Assembly: GCA_018894105.1 (NCBI GenBank) | Contig: CM032117.1 | Span: 47,588,503 to 47,652,502 of the forward strand | Length of the DNA stretch: 64,000 nt | Source: Jacaranda mimosifolia | Taxonomy: Eukaryota > Streptophyta > Magnoliopsida > Lamiales > Bignoniaceae | Reading direction: 5' to 3' | Part shown: piece after piece, positions 37,437-47,298 of the stretch | Numbering within the stretch: position 1 is the stretch's first letter | Layout of the letters: every line of letters starts with the position of its first letter | The notes under the pieces: model-generated | What the model saw: only the letters and a program-made list of their open reading frames with translations | What the model was told of the DNA's origin: nothing | Databases searched by the model: none | Position numbers and translations under genes: made by a program

Positions 37437-38017
37437 TAGGGGTGTAAATGAGTCGACCCGAGCCCGAGCCTGCTAAGTTTGGGCTCGGCTCGTTTACTGA
37501 TTCATGAGCTCGAGCTCGGGCTCGGCCGAGCCTAGATAATCGAGCTCGAGCTCGAGCTCGACTTGTTAAGGCTCCATAAGACTCGATTCGTATAAACTTG
37601 GATGAGATTGCTCTAACTTGATAAGGCTCGATTCGTATAAGCTCGAGCCCGTTTAGGCTTGAAATAAAATTTAAAATAATAAACTCGATAAGGCTCGATT
37701 CGTATAAACTTGGATGAGATTGCTCTAACTCGATAAGGCTCGATTCGTATAAGCTCGGATGAGCTCGAGTCCGTTTAGGATTGAAACAAAATTTAAAATA
37801 ATAAACTCCATATTATTATTATTATTATATAAAAAATATATATAATAAAAAGCTCGTTTAGGCTCGCGAGCCTGTCGAGCCGAATACTATTGAGCTTGGC
37901 TGGGCTCGTTTGATTGGTGAGCTCGGGCTCGGCTCGTTTAAGTTCGAGCCGAATTCGAGCTTTCATCGAGCCGAGCTCGAACCGTTCGCAAATAGTCTCA
38001 TCTCATTTACACCCCTA
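37437..38017. mobile_element. hAT-type non-autonomous element nested in the Tat-like element
   Basis: TAGGGGTGTAAATGAG at the left and CTCATTTACACCCCTA at the right are perfect 16-bp inverted repeats. Flanks AGCACATC and AGCACGTT match in 6 of 8 bases, as expected for an aged hAT target duplication. The 581-bp interior has runs of GAGCTCGAGCTCG and two copies of AAGGCTCGATTCGTATAA. It inserted after the gypsy element, between gag and protease. Confidence 0.9.
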
Positions 38018-38159
38018 AGCACGTTAGCCACTTGGAGAGAAAAATAGTAGAGATGGGACAGTAAAAAGGGTGATTCATATGATCTCCAGAGGTCCAACAG
38101 AAGGGGACTCTCGCCGAGCCATCCCCGAGCCAGGAGGGCAAGAGCCAGAGCTGCGGCAC

Positions 38160-38730
38160 ACAAAAACATGGAGATTGCTGCCGTCTCGGACAGTAGTAAC
38201 GCTCCTGTCATTCAGTTTGGACCGGATGACCTGAAAGCTCTGCACTTACTCCACCAGGATGCTTTGGCTATCACAACTATGATCGCCAATTTTGAAGTGG
38301 CACGTATTTTCATTGACTGTGGCAGTTTGATCGACATTTTATTCTATGACGTTTTCCAGCAAATGGATTTGGAGAACACTATGCTGGAGCCTGTGGAGAC
38401 ATCGCTTATTGGGTTTTCCGAAGAAGCAGTCAGACCTAAGGGATAGATTTCTTTAGGAAGGGGAATGCATCAGAAGACCTGTATGGTACATTTTTTAGTA
38501 GTTGACGCTCATTCTGCATATAATGTGATTTTTGGTAGGCTTATGCTACATCTCTTCCAAGCGGTGGCTTTCCCGCACCATATGAAGTTAAAATACATTA
38601 TGGGGAGAATGGTAGGGAAAGTCGTGGGGGATCAGTATGCATCCAGGAAGTGTTATGTTGATGCGGTTAGGAAGGGATGTCATAAGGATGATAATATTGT
38701 GCACAAACGGGGGACAGAATGGCTCAAGTA
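38160..38730 (+). pseudogene. Aspartic protease region of the Tat-like element
   Basis: Frames 38168-38446 and 38465-38731 are parts of one domain split by a stop. VARIFIDCGSLIDILFYDVF is the retropepsin active-site segment, with DCGS in place of the more common D(T/S)GS, and YNVIFGRLMLH matches the flap-distal motif. It would process Gag-Pol. The stop makes it inactive as it stands. Confidence 0.85.
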
Positions 38731-38792
38731 GACCCCAGCTGACAGAAAGGTAGCAAAGGCTTGAACCAGAGGGAGAGCTCTTATCCATAGAA

Positions 38793-39900
38793 TTGGTGCC
38801 AAGAGATCCTAGCAAGGTTACGCAAATAGGCTCTCACCTCGCGACAGATTTAAAGGTAAAATATCTTATTACTGCATTAAGAGAATACATGGATGTTTTT
38901 GCCTTTTCTGTTAAGGATCTTACAGGGATAGATCCAAGTATAGCCGAGCACAGGCTCAATGTTGACCCTTCTGCTAAGGTGGTCAAGTAGAAGAAGAGAC
39001 ACTTTGGCCCTGAAAAAGACCGCATTATTCAGTAGGAGGTGGAAAAGCTATTAGACGCTGGGCATATTGTGGAAATCCAGTTCTTGGAATGGGTCTTTAA
39101 GATGGTGTTGGTACTGAAGCCCGCCTACAAATGGAGAGTGTGCATAGACTTCAGGGATTTGAACAAAGCTTGCCCAAAAAACTTTTATCCTCTACCCAGG
39201 ATTGACTTGTTAGTAGATTCCATTTCTGGGTGCAAGCTGCTTAGCATGATGGATGTTTCTCAAGGATATCATCAGATCCCTCTCAGCTTGGAGGACTGTA
39301 AACGGGTAAGTTTTATTACTTCTCAAGGAACTTACTGTTACTTGGTCATGCCCTTCGGTCTTAAGAACGCAGGGGCCACATATCAGAGGCTGGTGGACTG
39401 CATGTTTAAACATCAGATCAATCGGAATGTGGAGGTGTACGTTGATGACATGCTGGTAAGGAGCATAAGCCAAGTTGATCATGTAGAAGACTTGAAAGAA
39501 ATCTTTGAAACATTGCCAAGTACGGGATGAAACTCAACCCGAAAAAATGTGCTTTTGAAGTTAAGGGAGGAAAGTTTCTGGGTTATCTAGTGACATAAAG
39601 GGGAATAGAGGCAAATCTAGAAAAGATTCGAGCCATCGTGGAAATGAGTCCACCCATAAATGTTAATGAGGTGCAAAGGTTAACAAGAAGGATAGCTGCT
39701 CTGAGTAGGTTCATATCTCGCTTTGCAGACAGGAGTATTCCTTTTTCCTGGATACTACGGAAGGCAAGGAAATTTGAGTGAAGGGAAGTAGCGTAGCGCG
39801 CTTTCGATGAGTTGAAATCCTACCTAGCTGAGTTGCCCTTGTTAACAAAGCCTACACCTGGGGAGACTCTCTATTTATATCTGGCAACGGCTGAGTAGGC
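38793..39900 (+). pseudogene. Reverse transcriptase of the Tat-like element, with RNase H start
   Basis: The frame runs from 38793 with stops near 38988 and 39034, then 39039-39530. Motifs in order: WRVCIDFRDLNKACPK, YPLPRID, MMDVSQGYHQI, YLVMPFGLKNAGATYQR and the catalytic YVDDML. A frame change near 39525 is followed by KLNPKKCAFEV, KFLGYLVT and ALSRFISRFADRS, the thumb and connection. Only the first bases of RNase H (LTKPTPGETLYLYLA) remain before the sequence jumps to integrase at about 39905. At least four stops or shifts are present. Confidence 0.95.
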
Positions 39901-39907
39901 TATGAGT

Positions 39908-40732
39908 TCTCCATGCCCTTTCGTGAAATAGGGAATGGATATCGTAGGTCCTTTCCCGACGGCAGCTGGGCAAAGGAAGTTTTTGTTGGTCGCAGTGGAT
40001 TATTTTAGTAAATGGGTGGAGGTAGAGCCATTAGCCAAAATAATTGAGAACAAAGTACTCAAGTTTTTGTAGAAGAATATAGTATGTCGATATGGTATCC
40101 CTAGAGAATTGGTCTTGGACAATGGAAGGCAATTTCAAGGACCTAGAGTACAAGCCTGGTGTAAGGACATGAAAATAATGCAGCGTTTCAGTGCAGTAGC
40201 TCATCCACAAACCAACGGGCAAACGAAGGTTATTAACCGAGACTTGTTGAAGGGTTTGAAGAAAAAGTTGAACCAGGCAGGTGGTCGATGGGTGGATGAA
40301 TTTCCTAATGTGTTGTGGGCGCATCGAACTATACCAAAAGAGGCCACAGGAGAAACACCATTCAATATGGTTTACAACGTGGACACTTTAATCCTAGCAG
40401 AAATCGGGATAGAGTCTCATCGAGTATTGTCATATGATCCTGATTGAAATGACGAGCTACTTAAGGTTGCTTTAGATATGATAGAGGAGAAGAGAGAAAA
40501 TTCTTGCCTCATGATGGCCAAGTATAAGATAAGGATGCAAACCACTTTCAATAGAAGGACTAAGCCTCGCAGTTTTCAAGTGGGAGATTGGGTACTAAGG
40601 AAAGCTGATGCATTAGGAAATGTAGGAAAGTTGGGATCCAATTGGGAAGGACCTTACAAGGTAACCAGAGTGCTGAGGGGAGGAGCATACGAGTTGGAGA
40701 TGCTGGAGGGAAAGAAGGTAGCTCGGCAGTAA
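39908..40732 (+). pseudogene. Integrase of the Tat-like element
   Basis: The catalytic core is recognisable: GMDIVGPFPTA, FLLVAVDYFSKWVEVEPL, YGIPRELVLDNGRQFQG and AHPQTNGQTKVINRDLL (D, D and a degraded E region). The C-terminal GDWVLRKADALGN and NWEGPYKVTRVL follow, ending with a stop at 40730-40732. The N-terminal zinc-binding part is missing together with RNase H. Stops lie near 40070 and 40444. The enzyme would insert element DNA into the genome. Confidence 0.93.
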
Positions 40733-40910
40733 AATGTGCAGAACCTCAGTCGTTTTTATACGTAATCTTATTTTGTTGAAATTTACATTTAGTTTATGTT
40801 CTATAGATTCTTTAGCATGATCAATTTTGTTGAATTTTGTTTTGCTTAATTTGATCTTGTAAGTTGCTTTTGAAATTCAAAGTCCTTTTCTCTCATGCAA
40901 AGAAAAATCA

Positions 40911-41232
40911 GTTCGGATGAGCTAAGCAGAAGATGAATGTCCAAACAAAAAATTGGCGAATGCCAAACCGCAATTAGCTCAGATGAGCTAAGCAGATGAT
41001 GAATGTCCAAACAAAAGTAGCGAATGCCAAAGGCGAAATCAACTCAGATGAGCTAAGCAGAGAACGAATGTCTAAACAAAAAAAGTGGCAAATGCCAAAC
41101 CGAAATCAATTTGGATGAGCTAAGCAGAGGGCGAATGTCCAAAAAAAAGTGGCGAATGCCAAAGCGAAATAAAGTCGGATGAGCTAAGCAAAGGATGAAT
41201 GTCCAAACAAAAAAATGGCGAATAGTCGAATC
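40911..41232 (+). repeat. Tandem repeat, five units of about 66 bp, in the Tat-like element
   Basis: GATGAGCTAAGCAGA, GAATGTCCAAACAAAA and GGCGAATGCCAAA recur in order five times with small length differences. Tandem repeats between integrase and the 3' LTR are known in Tat and Ogre elements. Confidence 0.92.
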
Positions 41233-41547
41233 ATAAACAGCTCGATTGAACTACGAAAAAAAAAAACCTCAAGGAGTTCAACTCAGGACAACATTTTCTA
41301 CAAGAAAAGATGCCTGGGATAATTGAGTGGATGAGCTAGCAACAACGCAACCAAGTTCTATGTACGTAAAAGATATTCAACTCAAACAAGTTTCTAACGG
41401 GCAATATGATGTAGCATTCATTCATTTTACTTTGTTCATACAAAAGCAAGCATACAAAACATTTTGGGGCATAACTGCCACGGTACAAGCAATCTAAAGC
41501 AAAACATAGCCTAGCAACTTCTCCTAAAATACTAGATGTCATGTGCC

Positions 41548-43585
41548 CTAAGGGGATGAAGGGTTGGAAAGATTCATCGCGGCACCGCTAGTAGCCACCT
41601 TGGATACCACTGCAGCATCAAGAGAAATCTCCCGAGCAGACGGTTCGGGAGTAGGAGATGCTTCAGTTTGAAGGGATAGCTCGGCTGGTTCATCGTCACC
41701 CTCAGCATTGTTTTACCCTTCATCTTCTGAATCGGAAGGTAGGGTATACAACCCATAGATACAGTCCACGTTCTGATCCAGCTGTCCCAACCTCAAAACA
41801 CCCTTAGCCTCTAACTGATCCGCACAAGTGTTGATGCTATGGTAGTAGTACCTCAAGGCCCTCTTCACTGATATCTGTCTGAATTCATTACTCTTCAAAA
41901 ATTCAGCTAAGCGTGACTCCCAACAGGCTTTAATAAAAGCTTTCCCCTCTTCAGTATCATGGAACACCTCAAAGAAACTATCTCGCCCCTCAAGGCGCAT
42001 TTCATCCCTGGCACGCTTTAATGTCTCTTCCTCCTGAGAGGATAGCTTGGCCACTTTGATTTCAATCATGGACAAGCTGGTAGCTAGCTCGTCATGCTTC
42101 GAACGAAGAGAGGAGAGTTGTTCCTTCAAGTCATCCAGTTTGCTCATCTCCTTTTGAGGAATGCTTAGTTCGGCCGCCAACCTCTGCCTATCAACCTCTA
42201 GTTGATGATGCTCTCTCTCCCACCGAGCTAGGACACTACCAGCTAAGATGCTAGTCTGAAAGCAAGGAAAGAGCAATGTTAAGCAATGCTGGAAAGGGTA
42301 AAGCTACGACAAGTCATCATATTACCTTAGAAAGGAAAGAAGTGAATTGATTTCGAAAGCTATCAAAGGGCCTAGCATCAGCTAATTGCTAATCCGAGCT
42401 GGTGGAAATGCCTCATAAGAAGTCTCGGCCCAGTAAGTGAGTGTAGTCAATCAAAATCGAGCTGCTTGCCATCAAGTAAGTGTTCGGGCGACTTCTTTGC
42501 AGATTGAAGGAGCTCGGATCCTCGGGGATGATTTCTTCAATCGAGGTCTCTATAGTAGGTGGCGGAGTTGGCCTCTTAGGAGCTGGGACATCAGGCGGCG
42601 AGGCTGGTCGTTTTCTAGCAGATGCCTCAGTAGGGGATCTTTGAGAAGAGCTAGCGCCCCCAGAGCTTTTGGGATGACGATTATTCTTTTGCTTCCCTGA
42701 CTAATCCGTAGCCTCAACCAAAAGGAATGCTTTAGTAGACACCCTCTCTGCAAGAAAAAAAAGAAAGAGATGTTATGCACAATTTAGTAAGCTCATCAAA
42801 CTCATCAAGGTTAAGTAAATACCAAATAGCTCGGGAAGCTCTTCCGCTTTAGGACTCAAAGCGAAGTGGTAGAGGAAACCTGGTTTTTCCAAATAAGACA
42901 GTTGTACTTGACAACCATTAAGCTTATCTAGGAGTTGCTGCAGACTTGATGGAAACCGTTTCCTACGGGTTGAGCTATCAATCGGCATTTGTTCTATCCA
43001 CTTAGTAGGAAATCCCCGGGGCTCGGGCGAGGCTATGAACAAATAATGTTCTTTCCAATGCTTTACTGAGGTAGGGTACTTGGACAAAAAGCGAACATCC
43101 TCCCGAGATGATAAATAAAATAAACCTAAACCCAAGGATTTAGGATAAAAAAAGGAGTGAAATAGTATGGCAGTGGGCTCTATTTGTAAGTTTCTACATT
43201 GAAAGATGAGCCTAGTCATCAACATAAAAGAATTAGGTGTGAATTGGTTAATGGGGATGCCTAGTCCTCTAGAAATCAACTTAAACAGCTCGGGTAGAGG
43301 AAAGCATAGCCCGCCTCGCATCTGCTCTACATAAAAGCACAGAAACCCCGCCAGAGGATGATGCAGCCAATCTGAGGACTTGGGTACTACTATGGAATAT
43401 TCATTAGGAATGCCCATGATCTCTTTTAACCTACTACTCTTATATCTGATCATTCTAGAATAATATGTTTCATAATAAGGTAATCCCGCATCTGCCATGC
43501 CCTTCTCGGTATCTCTCATTACTTCTACGAGAATACTAAGAACTAAGTCATCTGAGCCACTACCCCCAGCTAGTTTGGAAGACAT
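41548..43585 (-). pseudogene. Antisense three-exon gene of the Tat-like element (Transposase_28-type aORF)
   Basis: Minus-strand exons 42823-43585, 42326-42747 and 41548-42255 join in phase to 631 codons. Donors are TTTG/GTATTT and CTAAG/GTAATA; acceptors are TTCTTGCAG and GCTTTCAG. Exon 1 (start MSSKLAGG) carries HHPLAGFLCFYVEQMRGG, LPELFKLISRGLGI and NSFMLMTRLIFQC, the pattern of the plant 'putative gypsy type transposon' domain. Exon 2 is serine/proline-rich (PASPPDVPAPKRPTPPP). Exon 3 is a charged coiled coil (LEVDRQRLAAELS to DEMRLEGRDSF) with an acidic tail. Three in-frame stops fall in exon 2 and one at 41713. Tat elements are known for such antisense ORFs; the function is unknown. Confidence 0.85.
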
Positions 43586-43813
43586 ACTAGTGGTTTCAAA
43601 ATTTGCATGAAGCAAGTAAATTTACTCAAGACACCAAGTGAGATCACAAAAGAAAAAGGAAAGTCAGAGAGAACCTGGACTCATTGCTAGAAAGGAGGTG
43701 CGAAAAAAAAATGCTAATGGAGAAGATCCAGTAGCTCGCGGTAAAGGCATCGACTTGAGAGAACTGTTGGTTGAAGTTGTGGAGAAGTGGAGAAAGAAGT
43801 GAGGAGAGTTGGG

Positions 43814-43821
43814 TATTTATA
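43814..43821 (-). promoter_or_regulatory. TATA box of the antisense gene
   Basis: The minus strand reads CATTATAAATACCC, a canonical plant TATA box, about 230 bp upstream of the antisense ATG at 43585. A CT-rich leader follows. The position fits an independent promoter. Confidence 0.7.
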
Positions 43822-44029
43822 ATGAGAGGGAAGAAAGCCAAAGGACTCCCACTTTTGATATCCACCATACACGTGGCCTACGAAGATACACAGGATGTGA
43901 TGGGGAAATTAATACTATTGATGGATGGGACTTAAATAGCCTAGGGAAGAGGGAAGGGGTTTGGCAGCTTTTTTCCTTGGAAGTATAAAGTTTGAGTTTT
44001 CAAAATCGCAAGCATAGGCGCCCAACATC

Positions 44030-44430
44030 TCGGTCATAATTTTCGGCTTGGCATCACTCAAGGGCGCGGCATTTGGGCAATGGCGTAGGTGGCGTCTTGG
44101 CAAAGTCGCGGCGTCTCGGCATCACTCACTGCGGGCATGTCTCGGCCACGGCGCGGCATCTCGGCAATGGCGCATCATCTCGGCAATTGGCAGCCAAACC
44201 CCATTTTCATCTTGGTAAAATGGCAGCCAAACGACTCAGCCGTCTCATCTCGGCAATTGGCAGCCAAATCCCATTACGTCTCGGCCGTCATGAAATTAAA
44301 ATCCAAGGTTGCATGGTTATGCATGGCAACACGTCCCGGTAGTTATGGAATTAAAGTTGCATGGCAACGCATCTCGGCTATCACTAGGGAAACAAAATCA
44401 AATAGGTTGCAGTTTTACTCACATCGGCAA
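44030..44430 (+). repeat. Degenerate short repeats before the 3' LTR
   Basis: CATCTCGGCAATTGGCAGCCAAA and related CTCGGCA/GGCGCGGCA units recur many times. They produce overlapping open frames without protein features. Confidence 0.7.
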
Positions 44431-44538
44431 AATTGATAACAAAAGTTTTCTATTTTTGCAATTAGCAAGCCTAATTTACCTTTAGCTCGAACTCGGTTAT
44501 AGGAACAACCACTTTGAACTAAATTATGGGGGGAAATG

Positions 44539-44931
44539 TTATGTGGACATAATAGCCCAAGCTAAAGATACACATTAGGGCTGTTATAATTGGGCCTAAA
44601 TAACACTTGCCCAGCCGAGCTAACTCAATTGGCCGAGCTGAACTCAGAGAAGGATCCGAGCTGTACTCAGATTCAGTTTGGTTCCAGTGATTTAACACTA
44701 GCAAAGATAGAAGAGCATGGGATCACACGTGTCTACCCTTAATTAGTTGAGTCAAAACAAAATAGTTAATGGTTTTTAGTGGGCAGTTATGATCCAAAGT
44801 AGTGAGATGTTTAGTCATATAAAAGATTTTGTAAAAAGTTGTAACATACATTGATATTCATACACTTCAGAAAAGAAAAATTGTTCTTGTTTTTTGTTAA
44901 TTGGTGCTCTTACATATTATTTTTGGCATCA
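44539..44931 (+). repeat. 3' LTR of the Tat-like element
   Basis: 393 bp, starting TTATGTGGACATAATAG (first G of TG mutated) and ending TTTTGGCATCA. It aligns to the 5' LTR throughout, apart from a deletion of about 66 bp and scattered point changes. Directly preceded by a purine tract. Confidence 0.93.
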
Positions 44932-45021
44932 ATATGTATATCTTTTTTACACTCAAAATTATGTTGAAACCCACACTCAGTATGGTATTAAGGCTCGTTT
45001 GTTTGCCTTGCCCGATATTAA

Positions 45022-45388
45022 GAGGGTATTTGGCTAAACTTATTTAAAAAATCTTATAAGCTCCTACATATCTTATAAGATATTTTTGGAGCTTACAAGA
45101 TATTAGATTTTGTTTTTAAATTAAGTTATTGAAGTGTTTGGATAAAATAAAATGTTAGAATTTATAAGATTGCGGTAATGTCAATTTTGTAATTAAAATA
45201 GTTAAAAATAAAGAATTTGTTAATATCTTAAAATAAGTTAGGGTCTCCTTACTTTTCTTAAAAGAGTTTATAAGATCCTATATTTTATTTTAAAATCTTA
45301 TAAGCTCTTTTTTAAAAATAATTATCAAATATTTGTTATCATCTTATAATATATTTTGAGGAGCTGATAAGCTCACTTAAACACCCTC
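45022..45388. mobile_element. Tourist-like MITE, GAGGGTRTTTGGCTAAA family
   Basis: Left end GAGGGTATTTGGCTAAAC and right end GCTCACTTAAACACCCTC are inverted repeats. TAA flanks both sides (45019-45021, 45389-45391). The interior repeats CTTATAAG palindromes. 367 bp, no ORF. Confidence 0.75.
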
Positions 45389-45391
45389 TAA

Positions 45392-47298
45392 ATGAAGCAA
45401 ACCTCTTGACAGTGAACCAAGGGACCTAATCCTTTAGTCCAGCCCAAATTAAATTTGATTGTCGATTCTACCCGCTATTATAAATACTCCACCCAAAACG
45501 AAAGAGAAATTAAGAGTTGTTTCTCTATATTTTCACTATCCATTTTTATTTTCAACACAAAATAAAAATAAAAAACTATCAACTTTTAAATATTTTCATT
45601 CAAAATATTCTTTATTTTCATTTTCAACTTTTTTCTCAACTTACCCTGTAATCCTATTACCACATCAATCAAATTTAAATTTAATTTGATATAAAGTACT
45701 TACTATCATTTTAAAATTAATAAAATATACATCTATTTTAAAAAATAAATCTTTTTAAATATAAAAAAATTAAATCAACTAATTTTTCAACCCTATACTT
45801 ACTCCAATAATTACTTTCTAACAAAACATTCATATACAATTTAATTTTTTATTTTCAAACCAAAACCACCTTTTTAACTTTTGAAAATGTATGAAAATGA
45901 AATTGGACTTTGAAAATATATCCAAATTTCTGATAATAGTTATTTAAAGGTGAAGCACTATTTACTCAATAAGAAAGAGAAATGAGATTGGAAAAATATC
46001 AAATAATAATATAAAAATTTATCATTTATTGTTATAAGAAAAAATAGAATCATACAAGAAGGAAAGGTGAAGTCCTTAATGTGTTGCTAAGGATAATGAT
46101 AATTTGCCATAATCATGTTCACAAACTTGTAGTAATAAACATATTGTACATTGACAACTGTCTAAATTATTATTCTGATAATTAGTGGTACATTGTAAAA
46201 TGACAATAAAATAACGTGTGGTCATCTTGACAAGCTTTATTGTCAATAAGTTATTACCATATGTATGTTTATAAATTATAATTAACAATAAATTATACAC
46301 AATTCTTAAAAAAATTTATAAAAATTATTATTATGACAATAAAATCCTTACCACTTAATATATATATATATATATATATACACACACTATATATATAGAC
46401 ATAATAATCAGTTGACAAATCTACGTTGACAACAACCCAAGCAATATATTCCTTTTTTGTTAACCTTATGAAAATCAATATTAGGACAGAAGCATGTATA
46501 TGTTGTCCAATCTGTTTGCCTCAACTTTCACAATAACGGGCATGGGTTTATTGGTTTTGAACATGAACTGGTCTCCTCCAAGCCTGGATAAACAGTTGAT
46601 TTGAACTAGTAGCATTCATAGTTTACAACTTGAGCCAGTATAAATACTTCAAAGCAATAGAAGGCATTCATAGGACATTCAGAAAATGCTATTTCATTAC
46701 AAACTACACATAAATGAATGATCAAAATCCTGGGGGCATCAAGGCCAGCACATGCAAGCAGACATCAGTTGCCTTTTTGGTGCCATTATTCATTGTTCCA
46801 TTCATAAGTTACGACTGCTAAATTTTACATATGATTACAACAGATTCCATGTTTAAGGTTCTATGTCAGCCTTCGTTTAGGGGCCAATGGCTGCCATGGT
46901 TTAGTGCCGGGGTAGGGTAGGTATACATTGGCTGAACAAGTAGAATAGCAACACTAAAGAGATGCCACATTCCACGTTTTCCCCCAGATTCTGTGTGAAC
47001 ACAACTCAATCCATCTCTCTCCACTGTGTCATGGATTACGCGAGTATGAGCAAATTACTGAATGAATGTTTTGTAGACCAGAATGCTGAGGGTTGCCAAC
47101 AAAGCCAAGTCAATCATTCGACAGCCTTCCAAACCTGTAGGTTAACTTGAATGAACATATAGATAGCAAATCAAGCGCTGCTATTCTGTATATTCATGGG
47201 TAAACAACATAGAATGAAGCAATCAGCATATATATATATATATATATATTGTTATAATATCATGGAGGAGAACTTACTAAATAATACATGACTACATT
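45392..47298. other. Intergenic sequence and 3' flank of PDAT1
   Basis: AT-rich with (TA)n and (CA)n microsatellites at about 46357-46387 and a (TA)n at 47230-47250. The right-hand part, from roughly 46600, is less AT-rich and probably includes the PDAT1 3' UTR; its end is not visible. Confidence 0.45.

Larger units (their letters stand above)
35218..44931 (+). mobile_element. Ty3/gypsy LTR retrotransposon, Tat-like, 9.7 kb, decayed
   Basis: Two LTRs (35218-35676 and 44539-44931) are flanked by the 5-bp target duplication ATATG (35213-35217 and 44932-44936). The order inside is primer site, gag, protease, reverse transcriptase, integrase, a tandem repeat block, an antisense gene, then the purine tract ATGGGGGGAAATG. 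A long region after integrase with an antisense reading frame points to the Tat lineage. All frames carry stops, most RNase H is missing and a hAT-type element sits between gag and protease. It is not capable of moving by itself. Confidence 0.95.

Noticed and set aside
40911..41232. Regular short repeats resembling a CRISPR array
   Set aside because: The units are tandem with no unique spacers, and the context is a plant retrotransposon.
44073..44436. Two overlapping plus-strand frames of about 90-115 codons
   Set aside because: They come from degenerate CTCGGCAATTGGCAGCC repeats inside the Tat-like element.
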